In this document: in pieces, positions 20,626-28,475 of the stretch | Position numbering within the stretch: the first letter of the stretch is position 1 | How the letters are laid out: the number at the start of each line of letters is the position of its first letter | NCBI GenBank assembly: GCA_944323775.1 | Contig: CALUTT010000027.1 | Coordinates: 45,003 to 109,002, forward strand | Source: an uncultured Bacteroidales bacterium | GTDB taxonomy: Bacteria > Bacteroidota > Bacteroidia > Bacteroidales > UBA932 | DNA: 64,000 nucleotides | Direction: 5' to 3' | Translations under genes and position numbers: made by a program | Notes under the pieces: model-generated | What the model was told of the DNA's origin: nothing | Database searches by the model: none | Seen by the model: only the letters and a program-made list of their open reading frames with translations

Positions 20626-21090
20626 CTAGAGCGGGTATATTCCGGCTCCCGTATAGGCGAACAGATCCTTCGGGGATATCTTAAGCTGCAGTCCCCTCAC
20701 CCCGGCACTTACATATATATAGTCATACATCAAGGCTGATTCGTGGATAAATGTAGGATAGCGCTTCTTCATTCCTATAGGAGAGCAGCCTCCCCTGATA
20801 TATCCGGTCAGGGGCAGCAGTTCACGGACGTGTACCATCTCGCAGCTCTTGTTACCGGAGATCTTTGCTGCAAGCTTGAGGTCAACTTCCAGAGCCCCAG
20901 GAATCACACATACGAACAGGCCGTTCCTGTCCCCGCGAAGGACCAGGGTCTTGAATACCATATCGATGTCCTCCCCCAGTTCCGCAGCGACATGCTGGGC
21001 AGAGAGGTCGTCCTCCGAAAACTCATAGGGTACAAGCCCGTATTTTATGCCCGCCGCATCAAGCAGCCTGGCGACATTTGTCTTTAGCAT
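20626..21090 (-). CDS. ybaK: YbaK/EbsC-type Cys-tRNA(Pro) deacylase
   Basis: A 154-residue editing enzyme that hydrolyses cysteine wrongly attached to tRNA-Pro. Family marks are KTLVLRGDRNGLFVCVIPG and the C-terminal YIRGGCSPIGMKKRYPTFI, the hallmark GxxSPxGxxK block of YbaK. The start MLKTNVARLLDAAGI (21090) is chosen over the ATG at 21162 because family members begin there and the upstream residues would overlap a hairpin. It faces the tRNA-Ala gene tail to tail. A TAAATTTG promoter element lies at 21206-21213, giving a leader of roughly 110 bases that includes the hairpin. Confidence 0.9.
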   Translation of the reverse strand: MLKTNVARLLDAAGIKYGLVPYEFSEDDLSAQHVAAELGEDIDMVFKTLVLRGDRNGLFVCVIPGALEVDLKLAAKISGNKSCEMVHVRELLPLTGYIRGGCSPIGMKKRYPTFIHESALMYDYIYVSAGVRGLQLKISPKDLFAYTGAGIYPL

Positions 21091-21158
21091 TTTGGCACGC
21101 TTATTGAAATAAATCAAGTCAGGAATAGATTTTTCATAGGTTAAATTGGTTAGAATCA

Positions 21159-21190
21159 GCAAGGGCTTCGATGTGAATCGAGGCCCTTGC
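21159..21190. repeat. Long inverted repeat (hairpin) in the ybaK-trpB2 intergenic region
   Basis: GCAAGGGCTTCGAT (21159-21172) pairs with ATCGAGGCCCTTGC (21177-21190) around the loop GTGA. There are fourteen pairs, all Watson-Crick except one T-G. No T-run follows on either strand, so it is not a standard terminator. On the minus strand it would lie in the ybaK 5' leader. Confidence 0.8.
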
Positions 21191-21205
21191 GCTTTATGAC
21201 CGCGG

Positions 21206-21213
21206 CAAATTTA
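21206..21213 (-). promoter_or_regulatory. -7 promoter element for ybaK
   Basis: Minus-strand TAAATTTG matches TAnnTTTG. It would start a transcript at about 21200, running through the hairpin at 21159-21190 into ybaK. No exact -33 TTTG is found at the usual spacing. Confidence 0.5.
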
Positions 21214-21232
21214 CAAAGAAAAACCCTAAGCG

Positions 21233-21262
21233 TTGCAAGTGTGGATAAAAATCTTAACTTTG
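21233..21262 (+). promoter_or_regulatory. Promoter of trpB2
   Basis: TTG (21233-21235), 19 bases, then TAACTTTG (21255-21262), 30 bases before the ATG at 21293. It is divergent from and close to the ybaK element. Confidence 0.7.
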
Positions 21263-21292
21263 CTTTCCGATCCAAAACAAATTCCTCTGCAA

Positions 21293-22618
21293 ATGCGACA
21301 CAAGAGATTCATTCTACCTGAAGAACTTATTCCGACCCAATGGTACAACATACAGGCCGACATGAAGACAAAGCCGGAGCCTATGATTGACCCGCGCACC
21401 AGAAAGCCGGTCAAGGCCGAAGACCTGTATCCGCTATTCGCCACGGCGTGCGCCGACCAGGAGCTGAACCAGACTGACAGGTGGATAGACATTCCCGAGG
21501 AGGTCAGGGCCAAATATGCAAACTACCGCTGCACTCCGCTCGTCCGTGCATACGGTCTCGAAAAGGCACTCGACACTCCGGCACACATTTATTTCAAAGA
21601 CGAGAGCGTCAGCCCCGTGGGGTCGCACAAACTCAATTCCGCACTCGCCCAGGCATACTACTGCAAGAAGGACGGCGTCACCAACGTCACGACCGAGACT
21701 GGAGCCGGACAATGGGGAGCGGCGCTGTCATACGCATGCAGCGTCTTCGGACTGGAATGTGCAGTCTACCAGGTAAAGATAAGCTACAACCAGAAACCCT
21801 ACAGACGCAGCATCATGCAAGTCTTCGGAGCCCAGGTGACTCCTTCTCCGTCAATGTCCACCCGCGCCGGAAAAGACATCCTCACGGCCATGCCCAACTG
21901 CCAGGGGTCACTCGGGACAGCAATCTCCGAGGCGGTCGAACTTGCAGAGATGACACCAGGGTGCAAATACGCCCTCGGCTCTGTACTGAGCCACGTCTCG
22001 CTGCACCAGACTGTCATTGGGCTCGAAGCTGAGAAACAGATGGAAATGGCGGGTGAGTACCCGGACACGATAATTGCTTGTTTCGGAGGCGGCTCCAACT
22101 TCGGAGGCATCAGCTTTCCGTTCATGAGACATAACCTGCTTGACGGACGAAAGACAAGATTCATCGCCGCAGAACCCGCGTCATGCCCCAAACTGACCCA
22201 CGGCAAATTCTCCTATGACTATGGCGATGAGGCAGGATACACTCCAATGATCCCGATGTACACTCTCGGACACGACTTCCAGCCAGCCAACATACATGCC
22301 GGAGGCCTGAGATACCACGGCGCAGGAGCGATAGTGTCACAGCTCAGGAAAGAAGGCATGATAGAGGCGGTTGACATCAGGCAGCTCGATTCGTTCAAGG
22401 CAGGATGCATGTTCGCCAGGGCAGAAGGCATAATACCAGCTCCGGAATCATGCCACGCAATCGCAGCTACAATCCAGGAAGCGCTCAAGTGCAAGGAAAG
22501 CGGAGAGTCCAAAGTGATACTCTTCAACCTTTCAGGCCACGGACTCGTCGACATGAGCGCCTACGACCAGTACCTGTCCGGATCGCTTCTTGACACAGGC
22601 AGCCAGGAGAACATCTAA
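21293..22618 (+). CDS. trpB: TrpB2-type tryptophan synthase beta-like PLP enzyme
   Basis: A 441-residue PLP enzyme of the tryptophan synthase beta superfamily. The PLP lysine is K113 in VGSHKLNSAL. TETGAGQWG, the phosphate-binding FGGGSNFGG and the C-terminal NLSGHGLVDMSAY are present. The long N-terminus (RHKRFILPEELIPTQWYNI) and the GAGQWG form place it with TrpB2 rather than classic TrpB1. TrpB2 enzymes join serine and indole without needing TrpA. No other trp gene is in the window, so a role in indole salvage is likely. The start at 21293 is preferred; the ATG at 21233 lies at the promoter. It overlaps the convergent gene by four bases. Confidence 0.9.
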   Translation: MRHKRFILPEELIPTQWYNIQADMKTKPEPMIDPRTRKPVKAEDLYPLFATACADQELNQTDRWIDIPEEVRAKYANYRCTPLVRAYGLEKALDTPAHIYFKDESVSPVGSHKLNSALAQAYYCKKDGVTNVTTETGAGQWGAALSYACSVFGLECAVYQVKISYNQKPYRRSIMQVFGAQVTPSPSMSTRAGKDILTAMPNCQGSLGTAISEAVELAEMTPGCKYALGSVLSHVSLHQTVIGLEAEKQMEMAGEYPDTIIACFGGGSNFGGISFPFMRHNLLDGRKTRFIAAEPASCPKLTHGKFSYDYGDEAGYTPMIPMYTLGHDFQPANIHAGGLRYHGAGAIVSQLRKEGMIEAVDIRQLDSFKAGCMFARAEGIIPAPESCHAIAATIQEALKCKESGESKVILFNLSGHGLVDMSAYDQYLSGSLLDTGSQENI

Positions 22619-23529
22619 TACAGGCTGTCGCCGGCGGCAAGGTATTCATCCCCGTTGAAGGCAATGCAGACTAGTCTGCCGGAATCAGGATACTCCGGAT
22701 AGTTGCAGTGCGAACATGACGGGAGATGGAAAAGCGTACCGTCGGCACAGACCAGCACGAACTCGTCGGCGGCCTCATTGTACTCCGCCGCGACAGGGGC
22801 TGATTCAAGTCTCATCGGCCTGCCGTCCATAGTGTATTCCAGAGGCCTCTGACTCCAGACACTCCCCTTCGAGGAAATATAGGCGACCGGCCTTCCGAGC
22901 GAATCCGTTCCGGCAACACATACCGAGCTTGCCCCCACGGCGACGCAGTTCAGACTCACATGCCCGTAGTACTCTTCGTAACTGGAATTGAAATCAAACA
23001 CTGAAGCCCTCAGGTCCGGACTGAAAAGCACAAGCTCCGAACTGTCGGTCAGGGCGCAACAAAGCCAGTCACTTCCGGAAAGCCCGACACACTCGCCCCT
23101 GGCGGAAAACGGAAGACGCCTCGGCTTGGAATAAGGGCTGTCCCAGAAGTAGGCGCAGTTCTCCCCTCCTGCCGCTATCACAGCGCCGCCAAAGTCCGCG
23201 GCAAGCCTTGCCGAAGCCCCTGAGGGCAACTTCATGGCAATCAGGCGGCCGTCCAGCAGACATACCATGCTGCTGTCAGACCCGGCTACAAGGGCATCCT
23301 GGACACGGGAAATGAACTTCACTCCTCCATCCAGGCCGAAATCCACCTTTCCTCGGCACGCGGGAGGATTGCCTCCGGCCAGTTCAACCGTCCCGTCGGA
23401 ACGCAACACCGCAAAGCCGTCCCTGTAAGGAACGGCATCCACGTAGCGCGGAAGAGCACCCTGCCCCGAAAGGCAAGGCTCCGGCCCGGACAAGACCAGG
23501 GCCAGAGCCATAACCATCAATACAAACAT
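22615..23529 (-). CDS. Exported protein with beta-propeller-like repeats, unknown function
   Basis: I do not recognise this 304-residue protein as a named family. With the start at 23529 it begins MFVLMVMALALVLSGPEPCLSGQG, a good signal peptide; the earlier ATG at 23670 falls inside the GH3 gene. The rest is almost all short beta-strands with repeated turns of the type DGTV, DGRL, GSVW and DGTLF, spaced about 40 residues apart. This is like a BNR/kelch-style propeller of about six to seven blades. Several unpaired cysteines are present. It starts 17 bases after the GH3 gene and is the last gene of the PUL transcript. It could bind glycan or protein, but no function is shown. Confidence 0.72.
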   Translation of the reverse strand: MFVLMVMALALVLSGPEPCLSGQGALPRYVDAVPYRDGFAVLRSDGTVELAGGNPPACRGKVDFGLDGGVKFISRVQDALVAGSDSSMVCLLDGRLIAMKLPSGASARLAADFGGAVIAAGGENCAYFWDSPYSKPRRLPFSARGECVGLSGSDWLCCALTDSSELVLFSPDLRASVFDFNSSYEEYYGHVSLNCVAVGASSVCVAGTDSLGRPVAYISSKGSVWSQRPLEYTMDGRPMRLESAPVAAEYNEAADEFVLVCADGTLFHLPSCSHCNYPEYPDSGRLVCIAFNGDEYLAAGDSLY

Positions 23530-23546
23530 GCGAAATGCAATATACT

Positions 23547-26500
23547 CTACCTGGAAGCGCTGCTGCGGATCCTGAAGTAGTCGAACGACGCCTCGACAGG
23601 CACCGTCTCCGGAGCCTGCTGCGATGCACCGCTTCCAAAGCCGCCAAACCTCATCATCATGCCGTCGCAAGCCATGAGTCCGGCCTTGACATCCTTCAGC
23701 ACCGTGCTCACCTTACCTGCCTCGACAAACTTCTTTCCGTCGACGGAGTAGTAGGCAGTGTATTCGCAGCCCTTCTTCACGAGACGCAGCCACAGGGTAT
23801 TGTCCTTGACGCCCTCAAGGCTGACATTCATGCTTGCCTTGGTATAGCCGTCGGCCTCGCATACGAACTGCAGGGCAGCCGATCCGGAAGGTCCGCGACG
23901 CATCATCGCGGCACCGTAAGAGAGCTTGACGAAGTTGTCGTCGTCCTGGTATGCAAGCAGACCGGCGTTCTGGGCAGGAAGCCCGGGTGCCGCCGACAGG
24001 CTGAGCCTGGTGTCGGCAGTCCAGTCGCTGTTGGCGCTCTGGAGGAAGATATTGGATGCATTGTTGCCACTCTGGGTAATGTCGCCCTCGGAAGTGGTGA
24101 TCACAAGTGCTCCGTCGGCAAGAGTCCAGTCGGACTTGTCTTCGCGTACCACGCTCCATGCAGAAGAGAGGGAGGAAGACTTGAACTCGTCGGAGACAGC
24201 CTTCACACCGAAATTCACCACATATTCAGAGAAATCGGACGTAACCTTGTCAACAACCTTGACAACGGCTGTTCCAGGCACGGCGGAAGCCTGCTCCACG
24301 ACAATCTCGAGAGAAGGGTCCGCAGCGGTCGCACTGACAACCGGAGCCTTTGAGGCAGCCTTGCCGAGCACGGAATACTGGACCATGCCAGGCTTCAGTA
24401 TGGATTTTCCGTTCACCTTGAGGGATGAAAGCGACAGGTCGGGCATGACCTTCACCGCAAATGAGTCGCTTCTGGTGACAGAACCGTATTCGACTTTCAC
24501 AGTAATAGTCGCGACACCCTGGCCTACAGCCTTCACGAGACCGTTTCCGTCAACAGTCGCAACGGAGGGATTGTTGCTGGAGAAGCTGAGCTTCGCACCG
24601 GCAATGTCGATGAAGGAATCATCCGTCAGGCACGCAGTGACCGAAGTCTTCGCGGATTCCCCGGCCTTGAGGACAGATACGCCGCAGTCAGCAACGACAG
24701 TCTTGAGCTTCGGGGTATATGCCGGGTTCATTACGGCGCTGACCACGGTCCTGATATCTTTGGATGAGGAGCCTATCTCAAAATCGTAGCGGCCCGCATC
24801 ATAGCATATCCTGTCATTCTCCATGTCCCAGAACCAGAGGTCAGAGCAGTCCACGGGAATCTCGACGGTCTTGGTCTGGCCGGCAGGAATCGTGACCCTC
24901 TTGAAGCCCTTGAGCCTCTTGATGGGGCGCTGTGCGGATGCAGGGCTGTCAGGAGTAGATACATACAGCTGGACTACCTCGTCACCGTCATAGTCGCCGG
25001 TGTTGGTGACATCCACGCTGACCGTGATCACGTCGTCCGGAGTGATGGAGGTCTTGCTGATGCGGCCTTCAGAGTACTCGAAATCGGTGTATGAGATTCC
25101 GTAGCCGAACTCATAAGATACAGGCTTGTCGAAATACCAAAGGGTCCTGCCGTTCTTGCCTTCGCCGCCACGCAGGGTGTAGTCTGTAATAGGAGGGAGA
25201 TCCTTCACGCTCCTGTACCAGGTAGCGTTGAGTTTTCCGCCTGGAGTCACGTCTCCGAAAAGTATCTTCGCAATAGCGGCACCCTGGGCCTGTCCGTTGT
25301 ATCCGGTCCAGATTATACCGCTCACGTTGTCAAGGTTCTTGAACTCCTCTACCTCTACGCATCCGAGCGTCTGCATCACCACGATGGTGCGGGGATTGAC
25401 GGCAGCGACGGCCTTGATCAGGTCAAGCTGGTTGCCGGGCAGGTCCAGAGTAAGGCGGTCGGCCTCCTCGGTCGCGGTGTTCTCGTCAGTGCCGACGAAC
25501 ACGAAGGCAACGTCGGACTCCTTCGCTACACGGATCGTCTCGGGGTCAATCTCGTCATCCTGAGGAGCGCTGTAGACAAGATAGAGGTTCTGCGGACCGT
25601 TGAGTCCAAGACGGAGAACGTCGGACTCCATCGGAGTGCTGGCTCCGTATACGCCACCGACCCTCTTGCCGGAAGCCTTGGTGGCCTCGAGCGTAGAGAG
25701 CAGGTTGCCGCTTGCGGAATTAACCCTTGCCTCAACGATTCCACCCTCGGTAGGGATGTTTACGCCGAAGATGATCTTGTCCACGTCAGTGAGGTCGACT
25801 CCCTCATACATGGTCCACGAGCCGTCGTCGATAGAGCGTACCTGCTCTTCGGAGCCCATGCCGGAACCTACGGTAATGCCCTCAGAAGATGCGGAGAACT
25901 TCGTGGCGTCATACCTGGTCACGCTTCCGTCCGACTTCACGAGCTCAAAATAGGCCACATAGAGCAGATTGCTCTTGCTCTTGGTGCTTCCGCCGCTCGC
26001 AAGCCTGACATCCACGTCAAGGCCGCGCTCGGAAATGTAGTCGCTGATGCCCTTGTAGGGGGAGATACGGCTGCTCTCCTCCGGACGGCCGGAATACGGT
26101 CCGAGCTCGACTTCGTCAGCCTGAGGGCCGATCACCGCAATTGACTTCACTGAAGAGAGGTCTACAGGGAGAGCCCTGGTCGATGTTCCGGGGACAACCT
26201 CGTCCTTGAGCAGGACAGGTGTCCTGGTGGCGACTTCCATCGCAAGCGCCTGATACCTTTCGGCGTTCACCATATCGGCCGGGTACATCGCATAAGGCAC
26301 CATCGGTGCAGGATCGAATTCGCCGGTACGCATGCGGACGGTAAACACGTTTACAAGAGCCCTGTCTATTTCGGCCATGGTGAGCAGTCCCTGCTCATAA
26401 GCGTCAATCGCAGCCCTCTGGTAGACACTTCCGCAGTCGCTGTCCACGCCGGCCTTGAGGCCTGCGGCAGCCGCTTCCTCGGCAGTCTTCACATAGTAAT

Positions 26501-27317
26501 GACCCGTATAGATGTCCTCAATCGCGGCGCAGTCGCCCGTCACGTAGCCGTTGAGGCCGTAGGTGCGCCTTGCAATTGTATCAAGATAGAACGCGCTGGC
26601 CGATGTCGGGACACTGTTGACGGCATTGTAAGAAGACATTATCGAAGGGAGATTGTCATTCTCGATTATTTCCTTGTAAGGGTACAGGTAGAACTCCCTC
26701 ATGTCGCGGCTGTCCATGTTCGAGCTGCTCACGTGGCGGTCGAATTCGCTGTTGTTCGCGAAATAGTGCTTTGCACACGGAACAGCCTTCATGTAGACGG
26801 GGTCGCTCCCCATCATTCCCCTGACGAAGGCGCCGGACATCACGGCAGACAGATAAGGGTCCTCGCCGTACGACTCCCCCGTCCTGCCCCATCTGGGGTC
26901 GCGGACAGGCTCCACCACGGGTGACCAGAAGGTGAGTCCCTTCGTGCCGGTCTGGAAGATGGCCCTGGCCTCGTCGGCGATGGCCGACGCCTCGCGCTCG
27001 AGCAGGTCAGGATCCCAGGAAGATCCCAGAGCCACGCTTCCGGGATAGGAAGTGGGACCCTCAAGGCCTACGGAAGGGTTCGGGCCCGAAAGCACCCCGT
27101 GAAGCGCCTCGCTCCAGAGGTTGTACTGCGGTACGGAAAGTCTCGGGACTGCCGCCATGTTGTTTCCCAGAAGGCTCTCCTTCTCTTCGAGGGTAAGGCG
27201 CGAGACAAGGTCGACCGCACGTTCCTCGAAAGAATAGCTCGGATTCTGGTAAATCGGAGTGTTGCCGTCAGTCGCGGCAGGACTGAGCAGCAAGTACAGC
27301 AATGTTAGAATTCGCAT
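23547..27317 (-). CDS. Multidomain GH3 glycosidase (beta-xylosidase/beta-glucosidase type)
   Basis: A 1256-residue secreted enzyme with signal peptide MRILTLLYLLLSPAATDG. The order of regions is: GH3 N-domain (about 30-345) with AKHYFANN and nucleophile D262 in YVTGDCAAIED; GH3 C-domain (about 375-690) interrupted at about 480-605 by a beta-rich insert resembling CBM6 (VDLTDVDKIIFGVN, VEARVNSASGNLL); FnIII-like domain (about 745-820, ending in the ELWFWD-type SDLWFWDMEN); Ig-like Big2 (about 865-955, NPSVATVDGNGLVKAVGQG); a cadherin-like sandwich (about 960-1040); and a concanavalin-like C-terminus (about 1045-1256, AGLLAYQDDDNFVKLSYG). The YVTGDC active site suits beta-xylosidases. Within the PUL it probably releases xylose or glucose from short products. 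Confidence 0.93.
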   Translation of the reverse strand: MRILTLLYLLLSPAATDGNTPIYQNPSYSFEERAVDLVSRLTLEEKESLLGNNMAAVPRLSVPQYNLWSEALHGVLSGPNPSVGLEGPTSYPGSVALGSSWDPDLLEREASAIADEARAIFQTGTKGLTFWSPVVEPVRDPRWGRTGESYGEDPYLSAVMSGAFVRGMMGSDPVYMKAVPCAKHYFANNSEFDRHVSSSNMDSRDMREFYLYPYKEIIENDNLPSIMSSYNAVNSVPTSASAFYLDTIARRTYGLNGYVTGDCAAIEDIYTGHYYVKTAEEAAAAGLKAGVDSDCGSVYQRAAIDAYEQGLLTMAEIDRALVNVFTVRMRTGEFDPAPMVPYAMYPADMVNAERYQALAMEVATRTPVLLKDEVVPGTSTRALPVDLSSVKSIAVIGPQADEVELGPYSGRPEESSRISPYKGISDYISERGLDVDVRLASGGSTKSKSNLLYVAYFELVKSDGSVTRYDATKFSASSEGITVGSGMGSEEQVRSIDDGSWTMYEGVDLTDVDKIIFGVNIPTEGGIVEARVNSASGNLLSTLEATKASGKRVGGVYGASTPMESDVLRLGLNGPQNLYLVYSAPQDDEIDPETIRVAKESDVAFVFVGTDENTATEEADRLTLDLPGNQLDLIKAVAAVNPRTIVVMQTLGCVEVEEFKNLDNVSGIIWTGYNGQAQGAAIAKILFGDVTPGGKLNATWYRSVKDLPPITDYTLRGGEGKNGRTLWYFDKPVSYEFGYGISYTDFEYSEGRISKTSITPDDVITVSVDVTNTGDYDGDEVVQLYVSTPDSPASAQRPIKRLKGFKRVTIPAGQTKTVEIPVDCSDLWFWDMENDRICYDAGRYDFEIGSSSKDIRTVVSAVMNPAYTPKLKTVVADCGVSVLKAGESAKTSVTACLTDDSFIDIAGAKLSFSSNNPSVATVDGNGLVKAVGQGVATITVKVEYGSVTRSDSFAVKVMPDLSLSSLKVNGKSILKPGMVQYSVLGKAASKAPVVSATAADPSLEIVVEQASAVPGTAVVKVVDKVTSDFSEYVVNFGVKAVSDEFKSSSLSSAWSVVREDKSDWTLADGALVITTSEGDITQSGNNASNIFLQSANSDWTADTRLSLSAAPGLPAQNAGLLAYQDDDNFVKLSYGAAMMRRGPSGSAALQFVCEADGYTKASMNVSLEGVKDNTLWLRLVKKGCEYTAYYSVDGKKFVEAGKVSTVLKDVKAGLMACDGMMMRFGGFGSGASQQAPETVPVEASFDYFRIRSSASR

Positions 27318-27363
27318 AAGAATCGGATATTGGGGTTAGTATTCATGCCATTGTGGTCAATTC

Positions 27364-27371
27364 CAAATATA
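27364..27371 (-). promoter_or_regulatory. Possible internal PUL promoter before GH3
   Basis: Minus-strand TATATTTG matches the -7 consensus. It lies in the 115-base gap between the GH43 and GH3 genes, 46 bases before the GH3 start. No TTTG at 19-20 bases is evident. No terminator hairpin is seen in the gap, so read-through from upstream is also possible. Confidence 0.45.
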
Positions 27372-27432
27372 GCAATTAATTTTCAAATATCACCCCGGAG
27401 GAAGCCGATTTCAAAAACACATCCGTACACGA

Positions 27433-28470
27433 CTACAGTTCCACCTCTGGCCATCCGTCGGAAGTCCACGATATTTCACGGATCAGCAACTTGGACCTGT
27501 AGTCGTAATCCCTGTCATAACCATGCATGAACATATAGTCCCTGCCTCCTGAAGACACCACGGCGCAGTGACCGACACCCGAGTAACGGTCATTTCCACA
27601 CGCGACGACTGTGCCGGCCCCGTCCATAAGAGACCTTCCGTCACGGTCGAGGTAAGGTCCCGTCAGCTTCCTCGACCTGCCTACGACAACGTTATAGGTG
27701 CTTTCTGCACCCCGGCAGCAAAGGTCGTATGAAACGAAAAGATAATACCATCCGCCATGCCTGAAGATGAACGGAGCCTCGACTGCACCGTCTCCGGGAT
27801 CGAAATCCTTCCCCCGCGGATCAGGTTCGATACCGTCTGCAGTTCCTGAAATCACCCTGGCGGTGCCCTCCGGCCTGCGGCATAGAGGATACCATTCCTG
27901 AGGTTCGGCGACACGCGTAAGCGACCCGTCAAGGCGGAACATCTTAATACCCCTCCAGAACGAGCCGAAAGACATCCATCCGATACCGTCCTCGTCGACC
28001 GTCACATTGGCATCAATCGCATTCCACTCGTCCCGGCCCGGGACAGACTCTATGACCATTCCGTGGTCAATCCATCGGTATTCGTCCGAATCAGGATTCA
28101 GAGTACGGTTAGTGGCTACTCCGATGGCCGAAATGTTCCGGCCGAAAACCGAATAGGAGTAATACACATAGTACTGCCCGTTGAAGTATTGGATGTCAGG
28201 TGCCCACGGCATTCCGTCGAAACCTTTTTCCCGGGCCCATTCCGGAGTACTTTCCAGCACATTTCCCTCGAACTGCCAGTGAACCATGTCGGCGGAGGAC
28301 ATTATTCCCATCCCGGTGGTTATCACATAACAGCGTCCGTCACAGAATGCCACTGCAGGGTCATGCGCATCAGGATATACAAATCCTGAAGGTTCCGTTT
28401 CCCCGGCACTGAGAATATGCATGGCGGACAGAGTCAACGCCATGCATAAGAGAATTTCACGTACTGCCAT
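27433..28470 (-). CDS. GH43 glycosidase, endo-arabinanase type
   Basis: A 345-residue secreted five-bladed propeller glycosidase. The start at 28470 (MAVREILLCMALTLSAMHILSAG, signal peptide) lies five bases after the stop of the preceding gene. The GH43 catalytic triad is visible: D37 in DAHDPAV, D153 in WNAIDANV and E231 in GAVEAPFIF. The sequences MPWAPDIQYFNGQYYVYYS and GSFWRGIKMF are typical of arabinan endo-1,5-alpha-L-arabinanases of this family. It probably cuts the alpha-1,5-arabinan backbone. Subfamily assignment needs alignment. Confidence 0.9.
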   Translation of the reverse strand: MAVREILLCMALTLSAMHILSAGETEPSGFVYPDAHDPAVAFCDGRCYVITTGMGIMSSADMVHWQFEGNVLESTPEWAREKGFDGMPWAPDIQYFNGQYYVYYSYSVFGRNISAIGVATNRTLNPDSDEYRWIDHGMVIESVPGRDEWNAIDANVTVDEDGIGWMSFGSFWRGIKMFRLDGSLTRVAEPQEWYPLCRRPEGTARVISGTADGIEPDPRGKDFDPGDGAVEAPFIFRHGGWYYLFVSYDLCCRGAESTYNVVVGRSRKLTGPYLDRDGRSLMDGAGTVVACGNDRYSGVGHCAVVSSGGRDYMFMHGYDRDYDYRSKLLIREISWTSDGWPEVEL

Positions 28471-28475
28471 AGTAT

